Below, in pieces: positions 27,895 to 35,608 of a stretch of 64,000 bases of DNA. Each line of letters opens with the position of its first letter. Positions within the stretch are counted from its first letter, which is position 1. Source of the stretch: UBA935 sp031556725 (GTDB taxonomy: Bacteria > Bacillota > Clostridia > Lachnospirales > Lachnospiraceae); NCBI GenBank assembly GCA_031556725.1, contig JAVBSL010000010.1, positions 124,001-188,000 of the forward strand, read 5' to 3'. A program made the translations under genes and the position numbers. The notes beneath the pieces were generated by a model, which had not been told where the DNA came from, did not search any database, and was given only the letters and a program-made list of their open reading frames with translations.

Positions 27895-29211
27895 TTATAG
27901 CCTCCAGTAACGATAATCTTTGGTGCTGTATTCTTTTCTGTCAAATAAGCCTTTCAAATCCAAAAGCACTTTTTTCGCATTACTGCCGTTAAAAAATCCG
28001 CTTATCTTTTCTTTATCTAAATCCATAAATTGCTCATGAGCTACCGCCACAATAACAGCATCCATATCCTTTATGTCTTCCATGGAAACAAAATCAATAC
28101 CATACAGGTGCTTTGCTTCCTGGGCATCAGCAGCCGGATCTACCACCAGCGGGCGGATACCGTATTCGGCCAGCTCATTATAAATATCGATCACCTTAGT
28201 ATTTCTGGTATCGGGACAATTTTCTTTAAAAGTGAATCCTAAGATTGCTACATTGGCATGTTTTACCTGGATATCCGCTTTAATCAGATTCTTAACCAGA
28301 TTTTCCGCCACATATTTTCCCATATCGTCATTGATCCGGCGGCCGGCCAGAATAACCTGGGAATGATAGCCCAGCTCTTCCGCTTTATAAGTCAGATAAT
28401 AAGGATCCACACCAATGCAGTGCCCTCCTACCAGGCCAGGGAAAAACTTCAGGAAATTCCACTTGGTTCCGGCGGCTTCCAGTACCGCCTTGGTATCAAT
28501 TCCCATTTTATTAAAGATAATTGACAGCTCATTCATAAAAGCAATATTGATGTCACGCTGACTGTTTTCAATAACTTTGGCGGCTTCTGCCACTTTAATG
28601 GATTCGGCACGATGCACTCCGGCTTCCACCACCAATTCATAGACTCTGGCAATGGTATCCAAGGACTCTTCATCCATGCCCGAAACAATTTTTACGATAG
28701 TTTCCAGACGATGCACTTTATCACCGGGATTGATTCTTTCCGGAGAATAACCGATCTTAAAATCAACACCGCATTGCAAGCCGGATTCTTTTTCCAGAAT
28801 AGGTACACATATATCCTCAGTTACGCCGGGGTAAACAGTGGATTCAAATACCACGATGGATCCCCTTGTCAGATTTTGACCCAGTAATTTGCTGGCACCT
28901 TCTACCGGTGACAGATCAGGTGTGTGGTCATCATTAACCGGGGTCGGAACCGCTACAATGTGAAATTTTGCTTCCCGCAATTTTAACGGATCGGCGGTAA
29001 ACTCTACGGTAGTATTTTGAATCACCTCATCCCCTACTTCTTTGGTAGGATCGATGCCTGACTGATATAACGCAATCTTGCTTTGGTTCAGATCAAAACC
29101 CACTACCTTTATCTTTTTGGCAAAAGCTACAGCTATGGGCATTCCCACATAACCCAGCCCAACCAAAGATATTTTTTCCTCACCGGCTACTATTTTCTCA
29201 TATAAATTCAT
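27895..29211 (-). CDS. tviB: UDP-N-acetylglucosamine 6-dehydrogenase, TviB/WbpA type
   Basis: A 438-residue nucleotide-sugar dehydrogenase that oxidises C6 of UDP-HexNAc to the uronic acid with two NAD+. The Rossmann motif is SLVGLGYVGMP (15-25). FESTVYPGVTE and GYSPERINPGD are diagnostic of the TviB/WbpA branch rather than UDP-glucose dehydrogenase. The catalytic Cys265 lies in GGHCIGVDPYYL. Third-domain FTFKENCPDTRNTK completes the family. It is directly followed by the TviC-type epimerase, and its ATG overlaps the GT4 stop downstream of it in the opposite order by 4 bp at 29208-29211 (GT4 gene upstream). A separate UDP-glucose dehydrogenase is at 41897-43207. Confidence 0.9.
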   Translation of the reverse strand: MNLYEKIVAGEEKISLVGLGYVGMPIAVAFAKKIKVVGFDLNQSKIALYQSGIDPTKEVGDEVIQNTTVEFTADPLKLREAKFHIVAVPTPVNDDHTPDLSPVEGASKLLGQNLTRGSIVVFESTVYPGVTEDICVPILEKESGLQCGVDFKIGYSPERINPGDKVHRLETIVKIVSGMDEESLDTIARVYELVVEAGVHRAESIKVAEAAKVIENSQRDINIAFMNELSIIFNKMGIDTKAVLEAAGTKWNFLKFFPGLVGGHCIGVDPYYLTYKAEELGYHSQVILAGRRINDDMGKYVAENLVKNLIKADIQVKHANVAILGFTFKENCPDTRNTKVIDIYNELAEYGIRPLVVDPAADAQEAKHLYGIDFVSMEDIKDMDAVIVAVAHEQFMDLDKEKISGFFNGSNAKKVLLDLKGLFDRKEYSTKDYRYWRL

Positions 29212-30305
29212 GCTTCCTCTGTCCTTCCGATTACTTTTTCTATTTCTTCCATGTAGGCATCCGCCACACGCTCTCTGTCAAACTCTTTCCCCATTTTTTC
29301 TCTGGCTTTTCGTCCCATCAGAGCCCGTTCGGCCACCGGGATTTCCATAAATTGTCTGATGGCTCTGATCAAATCAGCGCTGTCCCCGGGTTTAAAGCCC
29401 AATCCGGTCTGGCCTTCCGTAAATACCTCCCGGCATCCGCTGATGTCCGTCGCCAGTACCGGACGCCCGGTAGAAGAAGCTTCCATCAATACATTGGACA
29501 TTCCTTCATGATATGTGGGCAGCACCACCGCACTGGCCTGGGCCAGGAAATCATGAATCTGGGTTTGAAATCCCAGCTGTACAATGATCCCCCGAACTTC
29601 CATATTATCCAGCCGCTCCTGATAATCTTCATCACAATATCCAACGATTTGAAAATGAATCTTATCATTATGTAAGGTCTCGGCTGCCTCCAGAAATTCA
29701 TTAATACCCTTTTCCTTCATCACCCGCCCCACATACAGAAAGCGAAATTCATCATCCATCGGATAGGGCTCCATGCGATGTTTTTTTAAATTAACACCCG
29801 AACCGCTGACCAGCCTGCTGCTTTGCCCCTGAATGTGATACTTTTCCAAGATTTCTTTATTTTCCGTATTCTGAAAGAACACGCATGCGGCCCCCTTGAT
29901 TCCAATCCGATAAAGGAATGCTACCATTTTTAACAAAAAACCTTTATTGTTAAAGGTGCTTCCCAAGCCGGTAATGGTGGTCATATATGGGATTTTTCTA
30001 AGTCTACAGCAAAGTCCGCCGTAAATGTTCGGCTTAATGGTATAAGTCAAAACCAGTGCCGGTTTTATCTTTTTCATCAGCTTATTGTATGCACGAAGAA
30101 GCTTGAAATCCTCTATGGGGTTGACTCCCCGGCGATTGATGGGGGTGTATACAAGTTCGCACCCCAACTCTTCCAGTTCTTTAGCCTTCACTGTGTCGGG
30201 CAGGCTGACTACCAGTTTATGCTTTTGCAGCAGGCGCTCCAAAAACTCACCCCGAAAATCATATAAGCCCGCAGAAGAATTGGCTAAAATTAATATTGTC
30301 AGCAT
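29208..30305 (-). CDS. GT4 family glycosyltransferase
   Basis: A 365-residue GT4 enzyme resembling Campylobacter PglA and related HexNAc transferases. It starts TILILANSSAGLYDFRGEF, with the LYTYTIKPNIYGG-type acceptor loop (VLTYTIKPNIYGG near 83-95) and TTITGLGSTF near 108. The donor domain begins FLYVGRVMKEKGINEFL near 189, and the E-x7-E site is YHEGMSNVLMEAS. PglA adds GalNAc to undecaprenyl-linked bacillosamine. The nearby PglC-, PglE- and PglF-like genes make an equivalent second-sugar role likely, though I cannot fix the donor. Confidence 0.9.
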   Translation of the reverse strand: MLTILILANSSAGLYDFRGEFLERLLQKHKLVVSLPDTVKAKELEELGCELVYTPINRRGVNPIEDFKLLRAYNKLMKKIKPALVLTYTIKPNIYGGLCCRLRKIPYMTTITGLGSTFNNKGFLLKMVAFLYRIGIKGAACVFFQNTENKEILEKYHIQGQSSRLVSGSGVNLKKHRMEPYPMDDEFRFLYVGRVMKEKGINEFLEAAETLHNDKIHFQIVGYCDEDYQERLDNMEVRGIIVQLGFQTQIHDFLAQASAVVLPTYHEGMSNVLMEASSTGRPVLATDISGCREVFTEGQTGLGFKPGDSADLIRAIRQFMEIPVAERALMGRKAREKMGKEFDRERVADAYMEEIEKVIGRTEEA

Positions 30306-31282
30306 ATTATCTCCGTATCATTCATGTCCTTAATGGCTATTTCATTATATTTCATCATACTGATTCCGGCCTTATAATTTCCGATGGTTACGGGATTTTC
30401 CCGACCTGCAAGATTCTCAAGTACCTGATCGGGCATATTAACCCCACAGGCATAGGCGTGAGGATAACCACCGCCAAAGCGGGGATTTACCTCTGAAATG
30501 TAATATTTTCCATTTATATTAAATATATCAATATCTATCATACCACAAAAGCCACAGGATTCTACATAATTTTTAATTAAGTCGAACAGGAAATGGTCAT
30601 GAAAAGAGATTGATTTATCAGTCTCTCCTGCCCGCATCTTTATCTTTTTCTTTATGAATATAGACGTACATTTGCCGGAAATCATATCAATATAAACGTC
30701 TGCGCCGTATTCCGTTCCATCCATAAATTCCTGAATCATCAGATCATCATATAACCCGAACAGCACTTCTATTTCATCTTTAGATGTCACCTTATTGATA
30801 TTAATGCTGGCACTGCCTCTAACCGGCTTAACAAAAACCGGGTAGGTGATTTCTCCTGCCGCTATAGCCTGATAAAAATCCTCTTTGCTCACGTAACACT
30901 TTCCGGTGGGAATCCCTTTTTCCCGAAGAAGCTCATACATCTTATATTTATCAAAACAAATATCCACAATTTCCGGAGGTGAAACTATGGGAGTAGTCCC
31001 TATCTCCAGAAAACGGTCCCTTTCCCTGGCCAAAAGACTTAGCTCAGGATCGATCAACGAAAACACACCGTCAATTTTTTCTTTTATGCAGATGTCCAGA
31101 ATGCACTCCACGTAGCCCGGATCTGTCATTCTGGGAACCAAATAGAATTTATCCGCATCATATACAGCCGGTGCCAGATTAGAGCAGTCTGTTGCAATAA
31201 CTCTGCCATTCCCCCCCACTGTTTCTTTAAAATATTGTACAATCTTGTTGCGCGTACCGGCACTCAATATCAGTATATTCAT
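30299..31282 (-). CDS. ATP-grasp ligase, carbamoyl-phosphate-synthase-like (copy 1)
   Basis: A 327-residue ATP-grasp protein. After an N-terminal pre-ATP-grasp domain (NILILSAGTRNKIV) come FDKYKMYELLREKGIPTG near 112-129, YPVFVKPVRGSASIN near 149-163 (ATP-binding lysines), EFMDGTEYGADVY near 188-200 and SEVNPRFGGGYPHAY near 290-304 (metal-binding Glu and Asn). Such proteins form amide or related bonds with acyl phosphates. The gene sits between a priming transferase and a PglA-like GT4, where bacillosamine clusters often carry an acetyltransferase. An amide-forming role on the 4-amino sugar is plausible but unproven. A run of seven G lies near codons 22-24. Confidence 0.8.
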   Translation of the reverse strand: MNILILSAGTRNKIVQYFKETVGGNGRVIATDCSNLAPAVYDADKFYLVPRMTDPGYVECILDICIKEKIDGVFSLIDPELSLLARERDRFLEIGTTPIVSPPEIVDICFDKYKMYELLREKGIPTGKCYVSKEDFYQAIAAGEITYPVFVKPVRGSASININKVTSKDEIEVLFGLYDDLMIQEFMDGTEYGADVYIDMISGKCTSIFIKKKIKMRAGETDKSISFHDHFLFDLIKNYVESCGFCGMIDIDIFNINGKYYISEVNPRFGGGYPHAYACGVNMPDQVLENLAGRENPVTIGNYKAGISMMKYNEIAIKDMNDTEIIC

Positions 31283-31923
31283 AATTCCAGCCTTCCCGTT
31301 CTTTCTAATCTTTCTTTGCGAATCTCGGCAAAATTGCCTTCCGCCGCATTGGTATCTTCGGCCACCTCGTCACTATGCCCCAGCACGGTCTGTACCGTTT
31401 TCCAGATTACCTTGATATCCATTCCCATCGTAAGGTGTTCCACATATTCCACATCCTTGGCTATGCGGGCGTCCCAGTCAATAAAATTCCTGCCACTGAC
31501 CTGGGCCAATCCGGTAAGTCCCGGGCGCACCGTATGCCGCAGTTTTTCCTTTTCCGAGTAGTAGGGCAGATAAGAAACCAGCAACGGTCTGGGCCCGATA
31601 AAGCTCATGTCTCCCTTTAGAATGTTTATTAACTCAGGCAGCTCGTCCAAGCTGGTGGTACGCAGCAGCTTACCGAATTTAGTCAATCGTACCGCATCAG
31701 GAAGTAACTGTCCTTTTTCATCTTTAGCATCAGTCATAGTACGAAATTTACAAAGTTTAAAAATTTTTTCATTCTTTCCTGGACGTTCCTGTTTAAAAAA
31801 GACCGGACTGCCCAGCTTTACTCTAACCATAACTATCAAAACCAGATAAATCGGTGATAACATAATGATGCCCAAAAGAGCGGCTATAAAATCAAATAAA
31901 CGTTTAAAAAATCTCGCATACAT
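31279..31923 (-). CDS. Small PglC-type priming phosphoglycosyl transferase
   Basis: A 214-residue monotopic phosphoglycosyl transferase. It has one N-terminal re-entrant helix (about 8-30). FKLCKFRTMTDAKDEKG near 54-70, TSLDELPELINILKGDMSFIGPRP with the catalytic Asp-Glu, and PGLTGLAQVSGRNFIDWD complete the catalytic domain. Short enzymes of this type commonly load diNAc-bacillosamine-like sugars on undecaprenyl phosphate. It follows the fic remnant by a single base and overlaps the ATP-grasp gene by 4 bp. The PglE- and PglF-like genes upstream presumably make its substrate. The C-terminal 30 residues are acidic and then basic, beyond the catalytic core. Confidence 0.9.
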   Translation of the reverse strand: MYARFFKRLFDFIAALLGIIMLSPIYLVLIVMVRVKLGSPVFFKQERPGKNEKIFKLCKFRTMTDAKDEKGQLLPDAVRLTKFGKLLRTTSLDELPELINILKGDMSFIGPRPLLVSYLPYYSEKEKLRHTVRPGLTGLAQVSGRNFIDWDARIAKDVEYVEHLTMGMDIKVIWKTVQTVLGHSDEVAEDTNAAEGNFAEIRKERLERTGRLEL

Positions 31924-32434
31924 CTACATTTCCACCTTCCAGTAGCCGTTCTTTCCGGCTCCCATTCGCTGTATCTTACCTTGCTTTTTCATTTCTGCTA
32001 ACAATCTTTCCGTCTGCCGCTGTGAAATATTCAAACACAATGCCATTTCTTTGGCGGTAAGTGTTGGGGTACTCTTTATTAATTCCAATATATTTATTCC
32101 GACATTTATTCCGACATCTTTTTCTTTATAATTATTTATCAGTTCTATTAAAGCATCTTTGATTATCTGAAGCGTAAATTCTACAAAAGAAGTAGATTCA
32201 CCTAATGTATTTGCATCATTCAGTGCCTGATAGTATTCACTCTGCCGTTCGTAAATCAATGTTTCAATTGGCAGCCATAAAAAAAATTCTTTCCACTTTG
32301 ACAATATCAATGTATGCCACATCCGCCCCATTCTTCCGTTGCCGTCAGCAAATGGATGAATAAACTCAAACTCATAATGGAAGATGCATGATTTTATTAG
32401 TAGCTGTAAACGGCGGTTGATACTTCTCGCTCAT
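31924..32434 (-). pseudogene. fic family gene remnant with internal out-of-frame deletion
   Basis: The 3' part (135 codons from ATG 32331, or about 160 counting upstream in the same frame) is the C-terminal end of a Fic-domain protein. Reading upstream of 32331 in that frame recovers the complete Fic motif HPFADGNGRMGR preceded by FHYEFEFI, and ends at a TGA near 32432. In another frame an ATG at 32434, with AGGAAAGGA upstream, encodes MSEKYQPPFTATNKIMHL, the usual N-terminus of Fic proteins. It stops after 20 codons. So the N-terminus and Fic loop are joined out of frame with about 150 residues missing. A winged-helix end (LTAKEMALCLNISQRQTERL) is intact. It is probably inactive. Confidence 0.75.
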
Positions 32435-32475
32435 AATATCGTCCTTTCCTCACTGTTCCCTGCACAACTACGTCT

Positions 32476-32504
32476 ATTTTCCCATTTCTGGCAGTTTCTG
32501 TCAA
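32476..32504 (-). promoter_or_regulatory. Candidate sigma-A promoter before the fic remnant
   Basis: On the minus strand a perfect TTGACA (32499-32504) is followed after 17 bp by GAAAAT (32476-32481), four of six matches to the -10 consensus. It lies 42 bp before the fic ATG at 32434. It could still transcribe the priming transferase and the genes after it. Confidence 0.5.
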
Positions 32505-32514
32505 GAATTTGACA

Positions 32515-32563
32515 TCAGAAAAGCAACCGTCCCCCTAACCAAGGATAATGGTTGCTTATCTGA
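32515..32563 (-). terminator. Imperfect inverted repeat, possible terminator or attenuator
   Basis: TCAGA-A-AAGCAACC and GGTTGCTT-A-TCTGA form 14-base arms with one mismatch around a 21-base centre. It lies 38 bp after the stop of the aminotransferase gene. On the minus strand the stem is followed by only four T, so termination would be weak. A competing short stem (AACCA/TGGTT) lies inside. A TAACCAAGG direct repeat occurs at 32536 and 32575. Confidence 0.4.
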
Positions 32564-32600
32564 CCTGTAACTATTAACCAAGGTGAACCGCCTATGCGTA

Positions 32601-33731
32601 TCAAGATTTTAAGCATTCCTTCACAATCGAAATAATCAGTTCCATATCTTCTTCCGTATTCTTAATATCACTGGGCAGGCACAATCCTCTTTCAAATATC
32701 CCTTCCGCCACAGCTCTTTCTCCACCCACGTGAGAAAAAAAGTCATAGTCCGCAAACACCGGCTGCATATGCATAGGTTTCCAAATCGGCCGGGATTCAA
32801 TGTTTTCTTCCTCCAAAGCATCCATAATCATATCCGGCGTCACCTGACAATCCTTTGCTATCGTCATACAGGACAGCCAGTTATTAGCATCACCATCCTT
32901 ATTCAGAGGATTCATGGTGATTTCCGGAATATCCTTAAAAGCCTCCTGATATTGTTTATAAATGGCCTGCTTCTTCGCTTTATGCTCATCCAGATACATC
33001 AATTGTCCTCTGCCGATACCAGCTGTAATATTGCTCATCCGGTAGTTATAGCCAATCTGGGAATGTTGATAATGTCTGGCGGGATCCCTGGCCTGGGTAG
33101 ACAAAAAGCGGGCTTTGTTAATTAATTCTTCTTCCTCCGAAACCAGCATTCCACCACCGGAGGTGGTGATAATCTTATTGCCGTTAAAAGAGAATATACC
33201 CATTCTGCCAAAGGTACCTGTGGCCTTTCCCTTGTAAGTAGAAGACAACGACTCCGCCGCATCCTCGATAATCGGTACATTGTATTCGGCACAAATCGCC
33301 ATAATCTCATCCAGCTTAGCCGGGGTTCCGTAAAGATGTACCACAATCACCGCTTTGGGATTGGGATACTTTTCAAATGCCCGCCGCAAAGCCTCAGGTG
33401 ACATATTCCAGGTATCGGGTTCCGCATCTATGAATACCGGTGTTGCTTTCTCATACATAATAGGATTGCAGGATGCACTGAATGTCAGGGAGGAGGCAAA
33501 TACGATATCTCCCTGCTCCACTCCCAGTAAACGCAGCGCCAGATGAATAGCTGCTGTGCCGGAGTCAAGCGCCGCCGCATGTCCGATTTTCACATACTCT
33601 GCCAGTTCCTTTTCAAAATTGTTTACGTTTGGTCCAAGAGGTGCCACCCAGTTAGTGTCAAATGCCTCTTTTACAAATTCCTGCTCCTTACCATGCATGG
33701 TGGGAGAGGATAAATATATTTTCTTTTTCAT
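32601..33731 (-). CDS. PglE-type UDP-4-keto-6-deoxy-HexNAc aminotransferase
   Basis: A 376-residue PLP enzyme of the DegT/DnrJ/EryC1/StrS family. The PLP-lysine is Lys186 in FSFNGNKIITTSGGGM and the ring-nitrogen Asp157 lies in IIEDAAES. The N-terminus KIYLSSPTMHGKEQEFVKEAFDTNWVAPLGP is the family start seen in PglE and related enzymes. It should aminate the 4-keto sugar made by the 4,6-dehydratase encoded just upstream (4-bp overlap), giving a UDP-4-amino-4,6-dideoxy-HexNAc. A PglD acetyltransferase is not adjacent, so the amine may be formylated or modified by the ATP-grasp protein instead. Confidence 0.88.
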   Translation of the reverse strand: MKKKIYLSSPTMHGKEQEFVKEAFDTNWVAPLGPNVNNFEKELAEYVKIGHAAALDSGTAAIHLALRLLGVEQGDIVFASSLTFSASCNPIMYEKATPVFIDAEPDTWNMSPEALRRAFEKYPNPKAVIVVHLYGTPAKLDEIMAICAEYNVPIIEDAAESLSSTYKGKATGTFGRMGIFSFNGNKIITTSGGGMLVSEEEELINKARFLSTQARDPARHYQHSQIGYNYRMSNITAGIGRGQLMYLDEHKAKKQAIYKQYQEAFKDIPEITMNPLNKDGDANNWLSCMTIAKDCQVTPDMIMDALEEENIESRPIWKPMHMQPVFADYDFFSHVGGERAVAEGIFERGLCLPSDIKNTEEDMELIISIVKECLKS

Positions 33732-35608
33732 AACGGTGATTCCTCCTGATAATGATAAGTCGGTACCATTTCTTTAATCATGGGCCGGATATCTTCGGTT
33801 TCGCTTTTGGAAGCTTCCTTCAGATTTTTCAACTGAACAAAAAACTTCATTTCATCTATATCAATGGGTTTTCCCACATAAATCAGCTTATTGGCCGTTT
33901 CCTTCATGCCTTCTTCTTCCATCAGCAGCTCTTCATATAATTTTTCCCCGGGACGCAGTCCGGTAAACTCGATTTTGATATCTTCTCCAACCCGGTATCC
34001 CGACAATCGGATCAGGTTCTTGGCCAGATCCAAAATCTTCACCGGCTTACCCATATCCAATACAAAGATTTCACCGCCTTTGGCATAAGCACCGGCCTGT
34101 AAAACCAGCGAAACCGCTTCGGAAATGGTCATGAAGTAACGAATAATATCCGGGTGGGTTACCGTAACCGGCCCGCCGGCTGATATCTGCTTTTTAAAAA
34201 GAGGAATGACACTGCCGTTGCTGCCCAGTACATTGCCGAAACGAACCGCTACAAATTCCGTATCATAATGTTTGTTAAAAGTCTGGATGATCATCTCACA
34301 AATCCGCTTGCTGGCCCCCATAATATTAGTGGGATTTACCGCTTTATCGGTAGAAATCATCACGAACCGCTTAGTGCCGTTCATGGCCGCTGCCATAGCT
34401 GTTTTAAAAGTCCCTAAAACATTGTTCTTGACCGCTTCATTTGGACTTGTCTCCATCAGCGGTACATGCTTATGCGCTGCCGCATGGTACACAATATCCG
34501 GCTTATAATGCTCAAATATCCAGTTCACCCGATTGGTGTTCCGAACCGATGCGATCAGCACCGTCAGCTTCAGCTTGGGATACTCGTTAATCAGCTCCTG
34601 CTGCACATCATATACACTGTTTTCATAAATATCAACAATAATCAGCTCCGAAGGCTTATGGGTGGCAATCTGCCGACAAAGCTCGCTGCCGATGGAACCG
34701 CCGCCGCCGGTAACCAGAACCTTCTGTCCTTTTACATAACCCAAGATCGAATCCAAGTCGATTTCCACCGGCTCTCTGCCCAGTAAATCTTCTACTTCCA
34801 CATCCCGCAGCTTGCTGATGCTCACTTCACCGTTTACCAACTGGTACACTCCGGGAAGGGCACGCAGCTTGCAGCTGGTTTCCTTACAAATATCCAGAAT
34901 CTCTGTCATTTCCGTTCGGGAAATAGATGGCATGGCCACAATGATTTCATCAATGCTGTAAATATCGGCACACTCGATAATCTTGTCCCTGCCGCCAACC
35001 ACTTTAATTCCCTGAATAAAACGTCCCCATTTCCCCTGGTCATCATCAATAATACAGCGAATGACCATGGTACTGAAATTACTGTTGACGATTTCTTTTA
35101 CAATCAGATTAGCCGCTTCACCGGCGCCGATTACCATAACCGATATACTGTTCTTCTTATTTTGCTTCCTATGCTTCAGGCTTCTGAAAAACCGGTACGA
35201 AAACCGGCTGATAAAAACAAAAGTAATCAGTATAAATGCATACAGAAAATAGTAACTGTCCGGTACCGCTTTGCCTTCCTCACGAAAGAACTGCAATCCG
35301 ACCCCATTGATTACCGCCGAAATCACACAGGAAACCACCACATTCTGTAACTCAGTCTCCCCGGCAAAAGCCCATAGGCTATGATACATCTTAAACAGAT
35401 AAAGTACAAACAAAGTCAATACGATATTAATCGGCAAAAATCTGGTTATGGGATCCAAAAAATAGCGGGGAATTTGTGAAAACTCAAACTCATAGCGCAT
35501 CAAAATAGCCAGATAACCGGCACAAACCACACTGATAATATCATAAATAATCAGTGCGGTTCTGCGATATAGCAGTTTATAATTGAAAGGTATTTTTTCT
35601 TTTTTCAT
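33728..35608 (-). CDS. PglF/FlaA1-type membrane UDP-GlcNAc 4,6-dehydratase
   Basis: A 626-residue protein with four N-terminal membrane helices (about 12-130), a first Rossmann domain (VMVIGAGEAANLIVKEI near 158) and a catalytic SDR domain. The NAD-binding motif is VTGGGGSIGSELCRQI near 292-307. YHAAAHKHVPLME and STDKAVNPTNIMGASKR follow; the Tyr of the usual YxxxK is Met, as in PglF-type 4,6-dehydratases. It converts UDP-GlcNAc to UDP-2-acetamido-4-keto-2,4,6-trideoxyglucose. The aminotransferase gene overlaps its end by 4 bp. The C-terminus has a further 90 residues with RPGEKLYEELL. Confidence 0.9.
   Translation of the reverse strand: MKKEKIPFNYKLLYRRTALIIYDIISVVCAGYLAILMRYEFEFSQIPRYFLDPITRFLPINIVLTLFVLYLFKMYHSLWAFAGETELQNVVVSCVISAVINGVGLQFFREEGKAVPDSYYFLYAFILITFVFISRFSYRFFRSLKHRKQNKKNSISVMVIGAGEAANLIVKEIVNSNFSTMVIRCIIDDDQGKWGRFIQGIKVVGGRDKIIECADIYSIDEIIVAMPSISRTEMTEILDICKETSCKLRALPGVYQLVNGEVSISKLRDVEVEDLLGREPVEIDLDSILGYVKGQKVLVTGGGGSIGSELCRQIATHKPSELIIVDIYENSVYDVQQELINEYPKLKLTVLIASVRNTNRVNWIFEHYKPDIVYHAAAHKHVPLMETSPNEAVKNNVLGTFKTAMAAAMNGTKRFVMISTDKAVNPTNIMGASKRICEMIIQTFNKHYDTEFVAVRFGNVLGSNGSVIPLFKKQISAGGPVTVTHPDIIRYFMTISEAVSLVLQAGAYAKGGEIFVLDMGKPVKILDLAKNLIRLSGYRVGEDIKIEFTGLRPGEKLYEELLMEEEGMKETANKLIYVGKPIDIDEMKFFVQLKNLKEASKSETEDIRPMIKEMVPTYHYQEESPL

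Noticed and set aside
32515..32563. A riboswitch or attenuator with ligand-binding fold
   Set aside because: Only a simple inverted repeat is visible; no conserved aptamer could be recognised, so I list it as a possible terminator.
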